This document shows, piece by piece, positions 48,661 through 61,538 of a stretch of 64,000 bases of DNA. Within the stretch, counting starts at the first letter, position 1; each line of letters starts with the position of its first letter. Under the pieces are notes generated by a model, which saw only the letters and a list, made by a program, of their open reading frames with translations, was not told the origin of the DNA and ran no database searches. Both the position numbers and the translations under genes were made by a program. The stretch is from Albifimbria verrucaria (lineage: Eukaryota > Ascomycota > Sordariomycetes > Hypocreales > Stachybotryaceae): assembly GCA_020081605.1 (NCBI GenBank), contig JAHREC010000018.1, positions 3,472,001-3,536,000 on the forward strand. Direction: 5' to 3'.

Positions 48661-51600
48661 GGCGACGATTCGGTTTGGCGAAGTGGGACGGGTGCCCAGC
48701 AATTATGTGACACTGGGTAACCCGAAGGCAGCGGGACCGCAACGGTGAAGAAGGAGAGCGTAGGAAAGGCCGATGCGCCGTAGCGAAACAAAATAATGGC
48801 CCGGATTGCACCCAGCGCAGAGATATCGACGTGGCGGGCAGACAGATGAGCGCGTGCGTAAGTGGTCCCAAGTATACAGGCCGATGATAACTAGACCGAG
48901 CAGGATAGACGGAGTAATGGGGTCTCGTATGGCGAGTTCAAAAGGTGGTTGACGATCGGCAGAGGTCGAATAGTCGAATACCAAAGGAACGACAGTCACT
49001 GGCAGATGACGATTCTATCACGGCGTGGCCAAGACGGACATGGACCAAGGCCAAGTGAAGCGTTGGATGGCAGGCTGCGCGGGTGCGTTGGGGTCGTCGA
49101 GGGACCGCTGCAGGGCCGTGAGCAGATGGGAGGGATGCGGGCGAGAGAGAAAAGAGTGAGAGGCGGAGAGTTGGAGGACAGGCACCCGGGCTCGAAGGGC
49201 TGCCAATGACGACACAGAAGTTGATCGCAAAGATGCGATGGGAGATTTCCTGCCTCTGCTTGGAGCAGATCCAGGCTGGGGAAGGGAATGAGAGAGAAAC
49301 TGGGGGTGGGAGGAACAGTTCGGAGGAGAGGACGGCGACGGTTTGGGTCGCAGTTCTGCGTCTCTGACTCTCTGTTTAGTGTTAGTGTTAGGTATAGTAC
49401 TAGAGGCAAGATAGCGCCCGTACCGGCTACCTATTCGCAGGTACCTTACAGTGCAGGGTTCCAAGTACCAACCTACCTCTGAGGCAGTGGTGGGGTGGGG
49501 GAGAGAAGGAGGACAGAAGTCCAGCAGCCACCTGCGAGGACTAAACAACTGAAGACAGAGAAAAGAAAAAAATTAACGAAAATTCCAAAGGTGGAAAAAA
49601 ATATATCACACAAACCACAGAGCCCCTCTGAAATCAAGGTTACCTACGGACCCAATGCGTGCACAGCTCCCGCTTCCCACAGCAAAATTCTTTCGGGACA
49701 GGGCCTCATGCCTCCCCGGTGAGCGATGCGGACACGACGCCTGGCTGGCTGTGCGGCATGGCACTGTACCTGCTGCAGGTGCCATCAGTTCCCAGCGACG
49801 CAGTGGAGGTAGCTGTGGGCACCCAGGCAAGCCAGGCAAGCCAGGCTACATCAAGCGCTAGATCGAGCATGTCTGGCCGAAGCGCTGAGTGGTTGGTTCG
49901 TCTACATAGGTAGTACCATGCTGCCGACCCGGGCCTCGATACATAGGCTCCGGGCGAGCTCTGCGCGCGCAGCTATGTCACTCTGCCTGGCAGCCCTCTC
50001 TCCGGTCCTGCACAGTACAGCCGACTGGACGTCCGTTTGAGGGAACCTTTGAAGGACCCTCCCATGCTGCCCCACGCCAATAAGTGGAAACGGCCCATCT
50101 CCGACCAGGGCCCCAGGTCCATGGACAAAATTCTGCTCTGGTTTCGGCCGTGTCTTGCCATTTATTTTGCCCCGGCATGTCATCGTTGTCGTCGTCGTCT
50201 AGATCCTCCCTAATCCGTATGCCTGTCCCTGTGTAACGGGAGGGGTGCGTTGTGCGAGGAGCCTGGTGCTGGCATCTTGTTGATCGCCGTCGACACTCAC
50301 AGGAGGCCTTCATCGACAATCACATGCTGGAGCAGGGCATCCATCCACTGTATCTTAAGCTTACCTACTGACTCTGATCGGTCCTGACTACACAACAGAG
50401 CACACCACACCACACCACACCACGCCTGCTCCTCCCAACCGGTGACGTGCCATTGATGGATATCTCCGTCTACCACCTGAGTTGTGGCTTGGCTGGCTTC
50501 TTCCCGGCACAGCGCCTTGGGCCCAATAGGAGAAACGAACCCAAGCCAGAGGAGGGGAATCTAAGGGTTCCGCTATCTTTTTTACCCCGAGGGATGACTG
50601 TGCTGTACTGCACTGTACTTCCTCCATCCAATATATAGCCCAAAAGGTAAATAAATAACCTCATATTTTTTACTGATAAGTGTCATTCCCAACCTCATCA
50701 CCGGCTCCTCGTCCAATCAGCGCCCTCGCTGCCATTCGCGCCGTGTCATACAAGTGCCTTCGTTTGACCAAGGATCCATCCCCAACGCCTAAATACCAAA
50801 CCGATATTTTCGAGCCAAGCTAGCCCTGTTAGCTGCCCGCTAACACATCCACCGCTCTCCTCCCTCTTGGGTTCCTCCTTGCCGCTGGGCCCTGCTTGAG
50901 GCGGTAAAGCGCCATGAGAGAGATTAGCGACGGAAACACACGGCGAGGTCGATGGGGCCAAACCCATCCTGACCCTGGCCCAAGTCCAATTCAAGCGCCA
51001 TTAGCCTATACTGGATGGCCGGATCGCTATAGAACAAGCGACCCCATTCACCACATCCGCGTTGTGCCAGCAACATGGCTAGTTTTGCCTCCGTTATGCC
51101 GTCGTCGTCGTCCTGGCCACCTCCGTCTTAACCAGATGCCAATGGGGAAGGCTTACTCGCTTCAGAAACACCCTAAGGATCCGTGGCCATGCCGACGGCT
51201 GCGACAGTTGCTTCGGTGCGAGCGAGGCCCCGTCCAGCCACTTTACTCATCTCGGTCCCAGTTGTGGGCATCACTCAGGCAATCCCGACCCAGCTATACG
51301 GCTCCTAGGATTCAGAGGCACATTATTCACGCCCTGCGTTAATGCTGTCTCTTCCTCTGACCCCTGCTAACCTCAAGAGTGGCTGCCACGAGACAGGCCC
51401 TTCTGTACGTAATTGTAACCGGCGTATAGGACCATAGTCTAGTCCACAGCCTGGTACAGTCGCATGACAGACTCTTGAGTTTCATGGAACGAACAGGGAG
51501 AGAGAGAAAAGCAAACAGAAAATACAAAGTGGGTATGTCAGATGTACATCGTAAGCTGCCAATTGATAACTAAGTATACGACAGATGTCTGGCATGGGCC

Positions 51601-54600
51601 TCGCTGGTCGTTGAGCTACGCTTAGCAACGGCTACAAATTAGTGCAGCAGCGTCTTGATCGTGTAGTAAGGCTTTCGATGCATTCTTCTACACTGGAAAC
51701 GGAAATATCCAGACGTCTGGTCCATCAAGTGCTTTTCTGTCTTTTCCTTAGTTCGGCAGAGGAGGCAAGTGTCGTCTCGTATTTCCGCCTACGGAGCAAA
51801 ATGCAGGCTAATACGGGACGACATCCGACAAAAGGGGACCCAAAAGCTCACTCAACAACAACAGAGTGGTCTCGTGGCCCGCTTTACTCGCCCTGCTCCG
51901 CCGGGAGATCAAAGTGCTGAGTGCTTATGCGGTGTGCCATGCTCCGTTTTGCCCCGAACTCTCTATGACACGCAGCGACAACGATATCCAGCCATAGACT
52001 TTTACAAGGATGGGCCGATTCCTGATCGACACAAGCCACCCTGACATGGTAGCTGGTCACGATGCACAACTGCACCTGCTCTGTAGACTCATGGGACTCG
52101 AGGCAACGCCCAAGTGTTGAGGGTTACATTTGTACGCAACCACCACCCCCGGCTGTTGGTGGAGATGTCTTGCAGCCGAGCAGTGTGGCCCAAACAGGGT
52201 GCTTCTGGAACGTCTACCAAAATACTTCCAACCGCTCGCTCTTCCCGCGGAAACCACGCTTGAGAGACAAATTCAGAAGAGCCTCGACGGCGATCGTGAC
52301 GACGTTGGACGTCGGATGACGAGTGCCACGATGATCTACGCATGCTGCAGCGCCAGTCATCTGCTCCACTCGCGTTGCAGCTGAGGGACGGGCAATTTTT
52401 CCATGATGCACTGCATCAAACCTTGGTTCCCTTCCATTGCCTCGGCGCATTCAAGGATGTGCAAGGGAAGGGGAGGGAGGGGCGCCTGATGCATCCTGCA
52501 AAAGCCGTGGCCAAAACCCCCACGCTCCTGTTCTCATCTTAGAATCCCGGTCAAGCCCCCACTCAGAAAGACAAGAGCTGCTTCTTGGTGACGACCGTAC
52601 GAGCGAAGTCAACGGCGAGCCGCAGTAACACCAGAGACCAATGTCTTCACTGCGCTCGAGGCGAGTTTGCTGGGAGCTAGTGTCTAGCATCAGGCTCGTC
52701 CGTCCTCGGAGCCGGCCTCAGCTGTCGAAGTCAACCTCCAGGCCGCAATGCATGGGTCGCTGTACTCGTTGCAACCAACAGCGGAAACTGAACCGAGATC
52801 CTACGTGATTCGATAGGTTGAACCGCTGACGCAACTCACTCAGCGACATACCGTCTGTCCTCCTTGTCACGCATTCCAAATACGTTCCGCCCTCCCCACG
52901 CTCTTCCACCACATCCCAGGCTGCATTTTGCGGGAGGAAGCTCACATTCAGAGACAATCCCTTCCTGGAACAATAAGGGAACACAAAGCCACGGGGCTAA
53001 CATGCATACAAGCCCAGCATGTCCCCATCCCGGCAATCTCGTCAACCAACACCACTTGACGTGAGGCTTTGCCAGGTCAAAGACGTAAGGATGCCTTCTC
53101 GTGTCCGCCACAGCTGCCAATATTCTGCATAATCCTCGCAACACGCTTCCGCATCCTAGATGTGTGGGCGGCGCTAGCACAACTCGATTACCGACGGCCC
53201 GATGCTCTACCTCAACGCGGTCACCGAAGGGGAGAGCCAAGCAGACCGAGTGTGTAGCGGGAGCGCAGGCCAACACGGCGATACCCGACCCAGGTTTCAT
53301 GGGCACATGATGTGATGCATGCTTGTAACTTGCCTCTTTGTTTTTGTCCATCACTTAGCTGCTACTTGTAGGAGTTTCCATCGTGATGTTTACTCCTATG
53401 TGAGCCAACATGGACCCATGTTTGTGACCTACCCTATACGTCCTGTCATGGTCCCATTCACATCCTGGCCTTTTCTTCCGCTGTTCCAAGCCCCGGGTAT
53501 CGAGCATATACGGCCTCGACCCTTTTTACATATTTTGTGAGTGGGTTGTTAGTGGTCTTGAGTTGTGTATACCCAGTATGAGTTGTAGTTTTGGTGTCTA
53601 TATTGTCACGGTACACTGATTTGAAACCCCGAGTCCACAATACTACATTCTGAGGGACAAGGACTTCGAATGGTGAACCAGGGGCCGCATACATCAAGGA
53701 TTGAGGAAATGAACTAATACGCCTTGGGTCGAGTCTGAATAGGCTGACTACATAACCGTGTGATATAGAGAAACACCCATGTATATGTTTATATATCGAG
53801 AACACTTCTGGATTGTTTTTCCGGTTTCCAACGAACAATCCTAGGAAGTCCAAGGTCTATTATCTACCAAACCCTTGCTTAAGAATTACCAGCATACACA
53901 TAGGAGTTGAACCCATCCGCAAACCAAGAACAGCAGATATTACGAAGGCGAATCACTAGATTGCATGCTCAAGTAGGCTTCATGATTTAAATATCGACTC
54001 TCTTGAAATTTGTCGCACTACAGCTACCTCGCAGTAGCCTCCTCAACCGCCTATATACACTCGTCCTCGTCCCCTTAGACACACTGACAACTGCTCGAGC
54101 TCCACCAGTCCTGCGCAAGATCGTCCACTCCCCATCCCCAAATCTTCATATCAACATCTCCTAGCCTCTCGTTCCCCGCATTTAGCAATTACATGCAGCA
54201 GGAGATGGTGATATCATGGCAGCGAAAGACAGAAATGGCGCCGCGTCTAGAATGTACAACAGAAAAAGAAGGGAAAAGAAAAAGAGTTAAGGAAAGACTA
54301 AAGAAAGGAAAAGATCCCGAGCTTGACATCGTACATGTGCAAGTGGAGGAATGTGCATGCGATGCCAAGTCACCAGTGCCTTGGCACCTAGGTATTGAAG
54401 ACCAAGTGAATGATGGTCTAGGAATCAGGAAAGATGAAAAAGAAAAAGAAAGAGTGTGACATGCTTTTTGCCTTGAGAATCCTCTTCGCCATGCCGTGGT
54501 CCAAATTGGACCGTCCAATGGGAAGTTCAACCCTTTCCCCGCCCTTCGTCATCTTAAGCAAAGACGCCAAGGAGCAGAGCAATAAAGGGGTGTCGTGCGA

Positions 54601-54701
54601 TATATACTGGGTATTATGCCAATGCTCATCAATTGCTGCGCTATAAATCAACAGGCTATACTCTGCCAGCCATCATAGGCTGGGAGTTGAAGGAGCATGG
54701 C
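48661..54701. other. Long gene-empty interval
   Basis: About 6 kb upstream of the bHLH gene with no recognisable gene. It contains a CCAGGCAAG repeat (49822-49846), a CACAC/CACC repeat (50399-50424) and an AAGA-rich stretch (54255-54315). A 172-codon open frame at 52836-53354 (-) lacks recognisable features. The first kilobase is probably the long promoter and leader of the bHLH gene. Hidden genes broken by missing bases remain possible. Confidence 0.45.
50399..50424. repeat. CACAC-type pentanucleotide repeat
   Basis: About five tandem ACCAC/CACAC units in non-coding DNA, reading as CACACCACACC on the plus strand. Confidence 0.75.
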
Positions 54702-57022
54702 TTAAACCTGGCGTTGCTCTCCGAGGTTAAGCCAACTCATGTCTGATGACTTGGAAGCCATGGCAAGTTGAGGCTGTGTGCTCACACCAGAAGGTGGGTG
54801 TCGAGAGCCGACGTTGGTGGTCGTGCTGGGTGCGAGCGGTGTGTTGTAATAGAGACTTGGAGCATACGCGCTGCTGGGTGCGCGTGCGGTACCCCAAGGC
54901 TTTTCGGAATCGACCGGATCCCAAGAGTCATTGACACTCTCAGGAACTCCGCTCGAGTATCCTGACGAGGCTCGTGAATGAGGGCGCTCGATCTTTCCTG
55001 CCATTTCCTCCTTCAGATGGACATCACCGGAGTACTGTGAAACAATGGGGCTGCCAGAGTTAACACGGCTGAGGCCAGCAGGGCCTTCAAAGTTCAGAGG
55101 CGGAACGGTTGCGGAATCCTGTGTGATGCGGGAAGCGACGGGGCATGTGCCTCTGAGTATCGGGAGCTGCGCTGTGACGCGACCGTGCCGCGCTTGGGTG
55201 CTGGCGGACCGCCAAACCCAAGAAGCTGCAGTGCGCTACCTCCCGACCAGTACTTGTTCCACCCAGAGCTCCTGCGCATGCCATCCTCAGCTGGGAGTGG
55301 GCCATTGCGAGGCCGAGGCTCTGCAACAGAGGCCGCGAAGGCAACTCCCTTGTCGTTGTAGCCCTGGAAATCCGAGGGCTCAGATGTTTGAGGAATGGGC
55401 TTGCTAATCTTGTTCTTGAACTGCTTGTGCAGGGAGCTGACTGAGCTTCGGGAGGTGTCATTGCTAGGCTTCCTAGCCAGGCCTGACTTTGGTTGACCCA
55501 GGCGACCCATAAGAATAGCAACAGAAGAGAAAGATTCTTGCGACATGGTTGGGCGGTGGCCCTTGAAAGCGCCTGCATTCGGAGGAGCAAGGTTCTGAGC
55601 GAAGGCCTCCATATCGGCCTTCTCTCCTGAGGGTGAGCCTCCGAATCCGCGTGTAGGAGCCGCCTCGGGATGGGGGCTCTGACGCTTTCGGCGCCTAAGA
55701 AGGACCAAGATAAGACCGAGCAGGACGAGGAAGCCAACGATGGAGCCAAGGGTAATGCCCAAAACAGCACCCGAGCTCAAGCCGTTGTCCTTCGAGGCGG
55801 CACCACCAGCAACAGGCACTGCGGCGGTTTCCGAGGGGCTGGCGGTGGAAGAGGTTGCCAGAATGGAGCTTCCCTCTGTGCTAATGGCGGAGCTGGTAAT
55901 TGAACTGCTAGCAGAGCTGGCAGTGGTGCTGGCGGGAACAGATGAGGTAGTAGCCTTTGAAGTGGCAGAAGATGTTTCACTGGCGACCGAAGATGCCTCA
56001 GATGTGGCTGATGACACGGTAGATGTGGCCTCTTCAGAGAAGGCAGGCTGGGACTCCTTCAAAGGTTTCTGGTCGCTAAGCAGACTGACCTCGTCGGCCC
56101 AACTGTTCTGGACAACGTCGAATATTCGGATTGGATGCTCTGTATTACCTCCCGAAAAGATGACCTTGCCGTCTGGACCTTGAGCCATGGCGAAGTTGGA
56201 CCTAGTCTCGGTGGGAGCTGCGGTTGCATTATACTCGGGCCAGTCGCCCAGTGTCAGATCACGCTTGAGCGAAGGTGAGTTAACGGCGGGCGTTCCGTTA
56301 GCATCCTGGATAACGATACGCTTGACTTGGTTGGGCGACACAGTCATATCAAAAGTCAAGAGGGACTTGGAGTTGTCGTCGCCTTGGACCAGAGCAGCTC
56401 GCATGATGCTCACGTCCTTGAGCGGTTCCCCAGAGAAGCTCCGAAATCTCTCCAGCCAGCGGTAGGGTTAAACAAGTATACTTTGGTGTTTGCGGGATCT
56501 CCTCCAACCATAATCGCGTCGGCGTTGGTCCACGGCAGGAGAGTAGGCGAGAGGCCTGCGGGGACATATCCATCGGCTCCCTCGATAGTAAAGGGCTCCG
56601 ATGCCCGAATGGTGAAAGTCTGAGCACTTCCACCCATGGCACCAGTAGAGCCACCGTACACTACCAGCTTATCATAAGCTGAGAGGTAGGTTGTACCGTG
56701 CCATCTTCGATTCTTGGCGTCTTCACTGGGCAATTTGATCGTAGTCCACTCGCCGGTCGAGTACGTGTACTTCTGCAGTCCGTTGTACTCGGCAGATTCG
56801 GATTGTCCACCAACGACGAAGAAGCCAGCCTGTGCCGCATCGGGGAGTACTTCCAGCGCAGGTCGATCCCGTCACCTTCAAGCCCATCTTAAGTTCCTCC
56901 CATTTTGCCCCTTCCTCCAACGAAAGCGACAGAAAGCCTTCCGGGTTATACGAATAGAGTTTGTTTTCGTGCACCACTGTGCAGGAATTGTCCAGCGACT
57001 TTGGCGGCTCTGAAAACGACAT
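54702..57022 (-). CDS. Kelch-type beta-propeller single-pass membrane protein, frameshifted
   Basis: Predicted protein of about 773 residues in the visible exon. The N-terminal half shows kelch-like blades with the di-glycine pattern (FFVVGGQSES, KLVVYGGSTG, AIMVGGDPAN, VIFSGGNTEH) and Trp/Tyr spacing. A Ser/Thr/Ala-rich stalk follows (about 56040-55850), then one membrane span, GAVLGITLGSIVGFLVLLGLI, a basic stop-transfer LRRRKRQ and a Ser-rich cytosolic tail ending LGEQRQV. This is type I topology, yet the first ATG (57022, MSFSEPPKSL) gives no signal peptide. An upstream exon is likely, since a CTTAG acceptor-like site lies just before 57022. Frame changes: 56842-56845 (net +1 or -2), 56428-56431 and 55140-55143. 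Role unknown. Related fungal proteins are sometimes labelled Clf1 splicing factor, which the membrane span contradicts. Confidence 0.82.
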
Positions 57023-57715
57023 TTTGACGAACTAAGCGACTCAGGAAGCGACCCTAATGACCAAAGTTTTCTCGTTGTAGTGATTAGGAACTATGGTGAC
57101 ATGACGAGAGGGAAATGAGGCGCTGCTGATGATCGGATCGTAACGTCGAGGAAATCAAGATTAAAACGAAGAAGACCAGGGTGGTCGCGAAATAAATTGG
57201 CCGACGCAGTTGTTGCTATGGCAGGTTAGGAGGCGCGGTTGATCGAGGCGATTCCCTCTCTTACCGTGAGCAGCAAATGATTCTGGTGAGGGTACGAATT
57301 GGAATCGAAGAGAATAAACGGCGACGGAAAGAATTGGTCCAGTCGGCTGATTTAGAGAATTGGTTCGTGTTTCTTGTGGCTTTCGGGATGACAGGGAAAC
57401 AAGGTGCAGATGATTTGCTGATGTTCTGAGGAGACTCGTGTCGCAGGTTCGAATGGCGCAGCGATGTATCAGGCTAGGGGCTCGTCGGACGAGAGAAGAA
57501 GTTTCTAAAACGCGAAAGGTGATGCCGCTGGCAGCAGGTCGCGAACAGGACGGGACGGATGGTTTACGAGCAGGAAACGCGGTGACGATGGGTTGCAGGA
57601 ACAGTCAACAATGGACTCCTCGTGACTCTCGTGCCAGACAGGGTGAACGAGGTGTTGGAATGGTGAAAAGGCGGGTAAGGAGGGGAAGAGCAGCGACCAA
57701 GCGGCTGTGGTGAGC

Positions 57716-57741
57716 AGAAACAGAAGCAGAAACAGAAGCAA
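57716..57741. repeat. GCAGAAACAGAA minisatellite
   Basis: Two to three imperfect tandem copies of AGCAGAAACAGA in non-coding DNA. Confidence 0.7.
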
Positions 57742-59420
57742 GACAGGAGGAGAGAGGCAGGAGAGGAGGACCAGATCGGATTGGGAGAAAAGAGAGAGGA
57801 AGGGTGGGAAGCGAGTGCTGGGTACGCATGGGTAGGCAGGTGACAGGGTGGAAAAGGAGGTACCATGCACAGGCCTCGAAGTCCCACCCGGCGTTGGGGA
57901 CTCTGGTAAGGTACGAGCAAGGTAGGGCGTGGTATGGTAGGCGAGGTAGGTACCTTTGGCCGTCGTCCTGCATGGGATGGCAGCGAGGCCAGGAGGAGCG
58001 GAGGGTACAGGTACACGAGGCAGACAACGTGCTGGAAGGGACGGCAGAGCGCGCTGCCACAGCACTGCCGGCTGTCCCTCGGCGCTCCAACACGAGAAGG
58101 CTAGGTGAGCCAGGAAGGTACCGGTACTTGAGGATTGCCTGCACAACTTGACGCGAAACTCGAGAACCAGAGAAAGAGAGTGCATTTTGGCGCCCCTTGC
58201 CTGGCCTCTGCACCAGTAGTCACAGCAGGCATGGGAGTTGGCTCAGGCGCGCATCCTGCTGGACGCTGGGAGTGGCTGGGCCGAGAGCGAAGGTGCCCAA
58301 TCAGGACAGGCGACCTGCGTGCCATCGCGACTAACAATAGGTGCAGCGTCATGGCTTGCATGTACCTATCCGGGGCCGCGGTACTCGGTGTGGTGGTGGC
58401 TTCTGCAGCGGACGGACAGGTCTCGAGGCGGGTATGGGCTACCCGACTGAGCCCCTGGTACCTGACGTGCCTGGTCCCTGACCGTTTAGAGTGGACACCA
58501 CGACGGTGGGTGGAGAAAAAGGGGCAGGTGCAGCAACGACGGGCCGGCCTACTCTATTCTACAGCTACCTCTTCCACTGTACGGGTACCATGTAGGAAAT
58601 ATCTCCCATTCACTCAACTCATCGTGTGCATGTTCAGCTGCTGGTAAACCACATCTCAGCACGGATGGTATAATACCAGCTAGTCGGTTAGTTTAATTCT
58701 GCCGCGCCCACAAGATAGCCTCTGCTGGGCGCAGTGGCCGATTTTGGAGGGCTGAGCGGGTTAGCAGCTAGCTGCGCACGATAACAGAGGCGGCGAGGCT
58801 TGTTGTTGCTCGAGGCTCTGGTGGGATGTGGCATGCACGTAACATCGGGTAACATTCGTGCCCGTGTCTCTGAATAAGACAGTATGACGTGACGGGGAGA
58901 TGGAGTGAGAGAGCACAGACGTGAATAGAAGGTTGACAGAAGAGATTGGGAAATTGAAAAGCAGCAACCGAAACATCAAAAGCAACAAGGAAGAAAAAGA
59001 AAAGAAAATTCGTCCAAACAATACAAATGTTAATTTTACTTGGCTGCCACTGGACACTGTACTGAGTAACGACGGACAGCATATCGCGAGGCTGGGTCCT
59101 ACATTCATCGTAGTGCCTCGTCTCGTACGCACCCATGAAATGAAGAGAGGGTCCATCGAACGGTGAGGTGGTCCATGTGCCTGCCGTAGCGGGTAGGTGA
59201 CCGGGGCCGACCTGTACTATGTACGGCTTTCTGCACAAGCTTGCACAGGCTTGCACAGGAGCGGCAAGGTGCTGACAAGGCGCCTGGGACCCGTCGAGAT
59301 TTCGCCTGAGGGTGCTGCAGACCCTGGCACCAACCATCACCATGGCCATCGTCACACTCGGGCCAAATCCACCCACCACTCCACTTTTACACCTGGGCTG
59401 AAACGCGCTTCCTGCGATCC

Positions 59421-59596
59421 CTGCATGTGCATGTGCATGTGCATGGCCTCGTTCGGCTTCTCTCGTGTTCAGCCAGCAACTATCAATCCCGTATCGATCA
59501 ATCGTGGCTCCACGTCGTTGTCGTTGTTGTCGTCGTCAGACTTTGCTGCATCATGCCATGTCCATGTTCATGTACATGTGCATGTGCATGTTCGTG
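59421..59596. repeat. TGCATG / CATGT repeat pair
   Basis: A TGCATG array at 59421-59445 and a looser CATGTTCATGTACATG-like array at 59551-59596 lie about 110 bases apart. The unit is self-complementary, so either array could form hairpins. The DNA is non-coding as far as I can tell. Confidence 0.75.
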
Positions 59597-61538
59597 TTCC
59601 AACCCAACCCGTACCTCTGGTCGAGCTTCTTAGAAACTGTCTCATATTACCGGGTCGAAGAGGATGATGAGTTCGCTGCTGCCCGCTACTTCAACCCGCC
59701 AGTACAATCAATCAGCGTAGCGCCATCGACCGGACCCCATCCTCATTCCCCTAACATTGAGATCAACGCCTTGACGCCAAAACGTACTTCATGCGGCCGA
59801 GATGAACGAAAACTAGTTCGCTGTGCTCTGTACTGTATGAACAATTCGAGCCACAGCGTTCAACTCATTACCCTCGCGATCCCACTACCACAACGTATAT
59901 GCGCCAATGCAGGCTACTCCAGCAGATAGATTGCGCTGCACCTCTTCAAACACACGTTGCTGACTGACGCAGCCCATTGAGCCGGCGGCGCAGGCCAAAA
60001 ACTGCCTATTTTGGAAACATGTCATCAAATCCCCCAATCCTGGAGCTCGCTGCGTATTAAACGGAGGGATTCCATTGCAAGGCAAGGCAGTGAGTGCTTG
60101 CTTACCTACCTCTAGGCACGTACACTCCATACTCTCTGTACCGTATGCCGTACTGTTTACGACCCTCTCTCTACTCGTTTTCCTCCTTCACATGGCACCG
60201 TATGTCGGTGCGTCCGCGCCCTCATGGCAAATTGCCCGTTCCCTCGTCCGTGCACTGTTGCTTCTCCCCATCCATCATCTATTTTAATTACCTCTACGTC
60301 AAGGCTGCTCACAGTCAGCCTTCTTGCACTTTGGCGATCACAATACTCCTCACTCTCCTCTGCGTCAGCCTGATCCATCCAGGGTGTCAGTCTACTTATA
60401 GAATTCGTCGCATGGATCACTACCTAATCGCTCCCACCCCGACCATGGCTGCTCTGAGCGAGAGATGGGAACCCCTTTCTCTCTCTCTCCATCTTGGATC
60501 ATGCACGAAATCAACAGCCCCCGCAAGGCATCCTCACGTCTTACTCGCCCTCCAAGTTTAGCATGGAGGCGGGGTAAAATGTCTTTGCGCCGGCTGCTCA
60601 ACTACCGGGTTCTCAAGAACTCCTACTGTTGCTATATTCATGCGTGCTAATTACAGGAGCCGCTCGACAGATTACAGTCATTTCCATTCACGCTCGGTCC
60701 ATGTTATCATCTTTTGAAGTCGTAGCCTCAAGTTTCCTAATTCACTTTTGTAATTTGACAGTCTAAGCTAGATATTGACGCCCAAGCCCATCAAGGCGCT
60801 TCCAACAATCAACAGCAGCCTACTCTTGACGCCGATCGGAACTGGCACCAGTCACGTACATAAGCGCTGCCCCATAACAACACCCCCACGGGCTTCTCTG
60901 CATCTCATGGGATCCCTTCCGTAACGAAACAGACCGGTGAATTCTCATAGGTGGATTGAGCATGTGACTGATCATCCCCATCACAGCCAGCGCCTTGAAT
61001 TGTTATTGGCCCGGCACTCCAGTTGTTCACACTTCTTCTGCTTGACATCACCCAGGCTCAAACATTGGGCCAGTGTAAATCTCTTTGGCCGTGCGCCCGG
61101 TTATGGTTTCTCCATGACAAGAGCACGAAGCGTTGCGTACTTCCTATACCCAAACTTGTTTGGCTGTTTCGGTCCACTGGAAGCGCCTGACAATATGCAC
61201 TCATGTTGCGCTTGAACACACAGTGTTGTGAATCCAAAATGCGATTGAACATCGTTTAGTCTTTCCTGTTTTCCGTTCAACCCGTAGCAAATATTGTGAC
61301 CTGGTACATGATGACCCCTTTGAACCCGCCCGGATATGCTTGAAAACCACGACTCCAACAAAAAGTGCAAAACAAACCCCCCATCTTAATACGGTCTGTA
61401 ACTCCTCCCGCTAAGCTTTCAATTGCTTCATGCAAAGACTCGCGTTGCATTAGTTTTCCAACCGAGTCTCCTATCTCGATATGCTCCTTCTAAACCCTGA
61501 GATACATAGGTCGTTATGATCAGGATTTCCAGCCACTG

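Larger units (their letters stand above)
57023..61538. other. Long gene-empty interval with simple repeats
   Basis: About 4.5 kb upstream of the kelch protein and downstream of Mex67. It may hold the missing signal-peptide exon of the kelch protein. Repeats: CAGAAA/CAGAAG units (57716-57741), G/A-rich DNA (57740-57815), and two GCATGT/CATGTA arrays (59421-59445 and 59551-59596). Open frames over 57505-58213 (-) are low-complexity Leu/Pro/Ser and not convincing. Confidence 0.45.

Noticed and set aside
50399..50424. CRISPR-like repeats
   Set aside because: All repeats seen are simple tandem microsatellites without unique spacers, in a eukaryotic context.
52836..53354. A 172-codon open frame on the minus strand
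   Set aside because: No recognisable domain, Cys/Trp/Gly-rich composition typical of chance frames in GC-rich DNA, and overlap with frames on the other strand.
57505..58213. 200-codon open frames on the minus strand
   Set aside because: Leu/Pro/Ser low complexity created by a purine-rich tract. One of them might contain a signal-peptide exon, but none is convincing as a gene.
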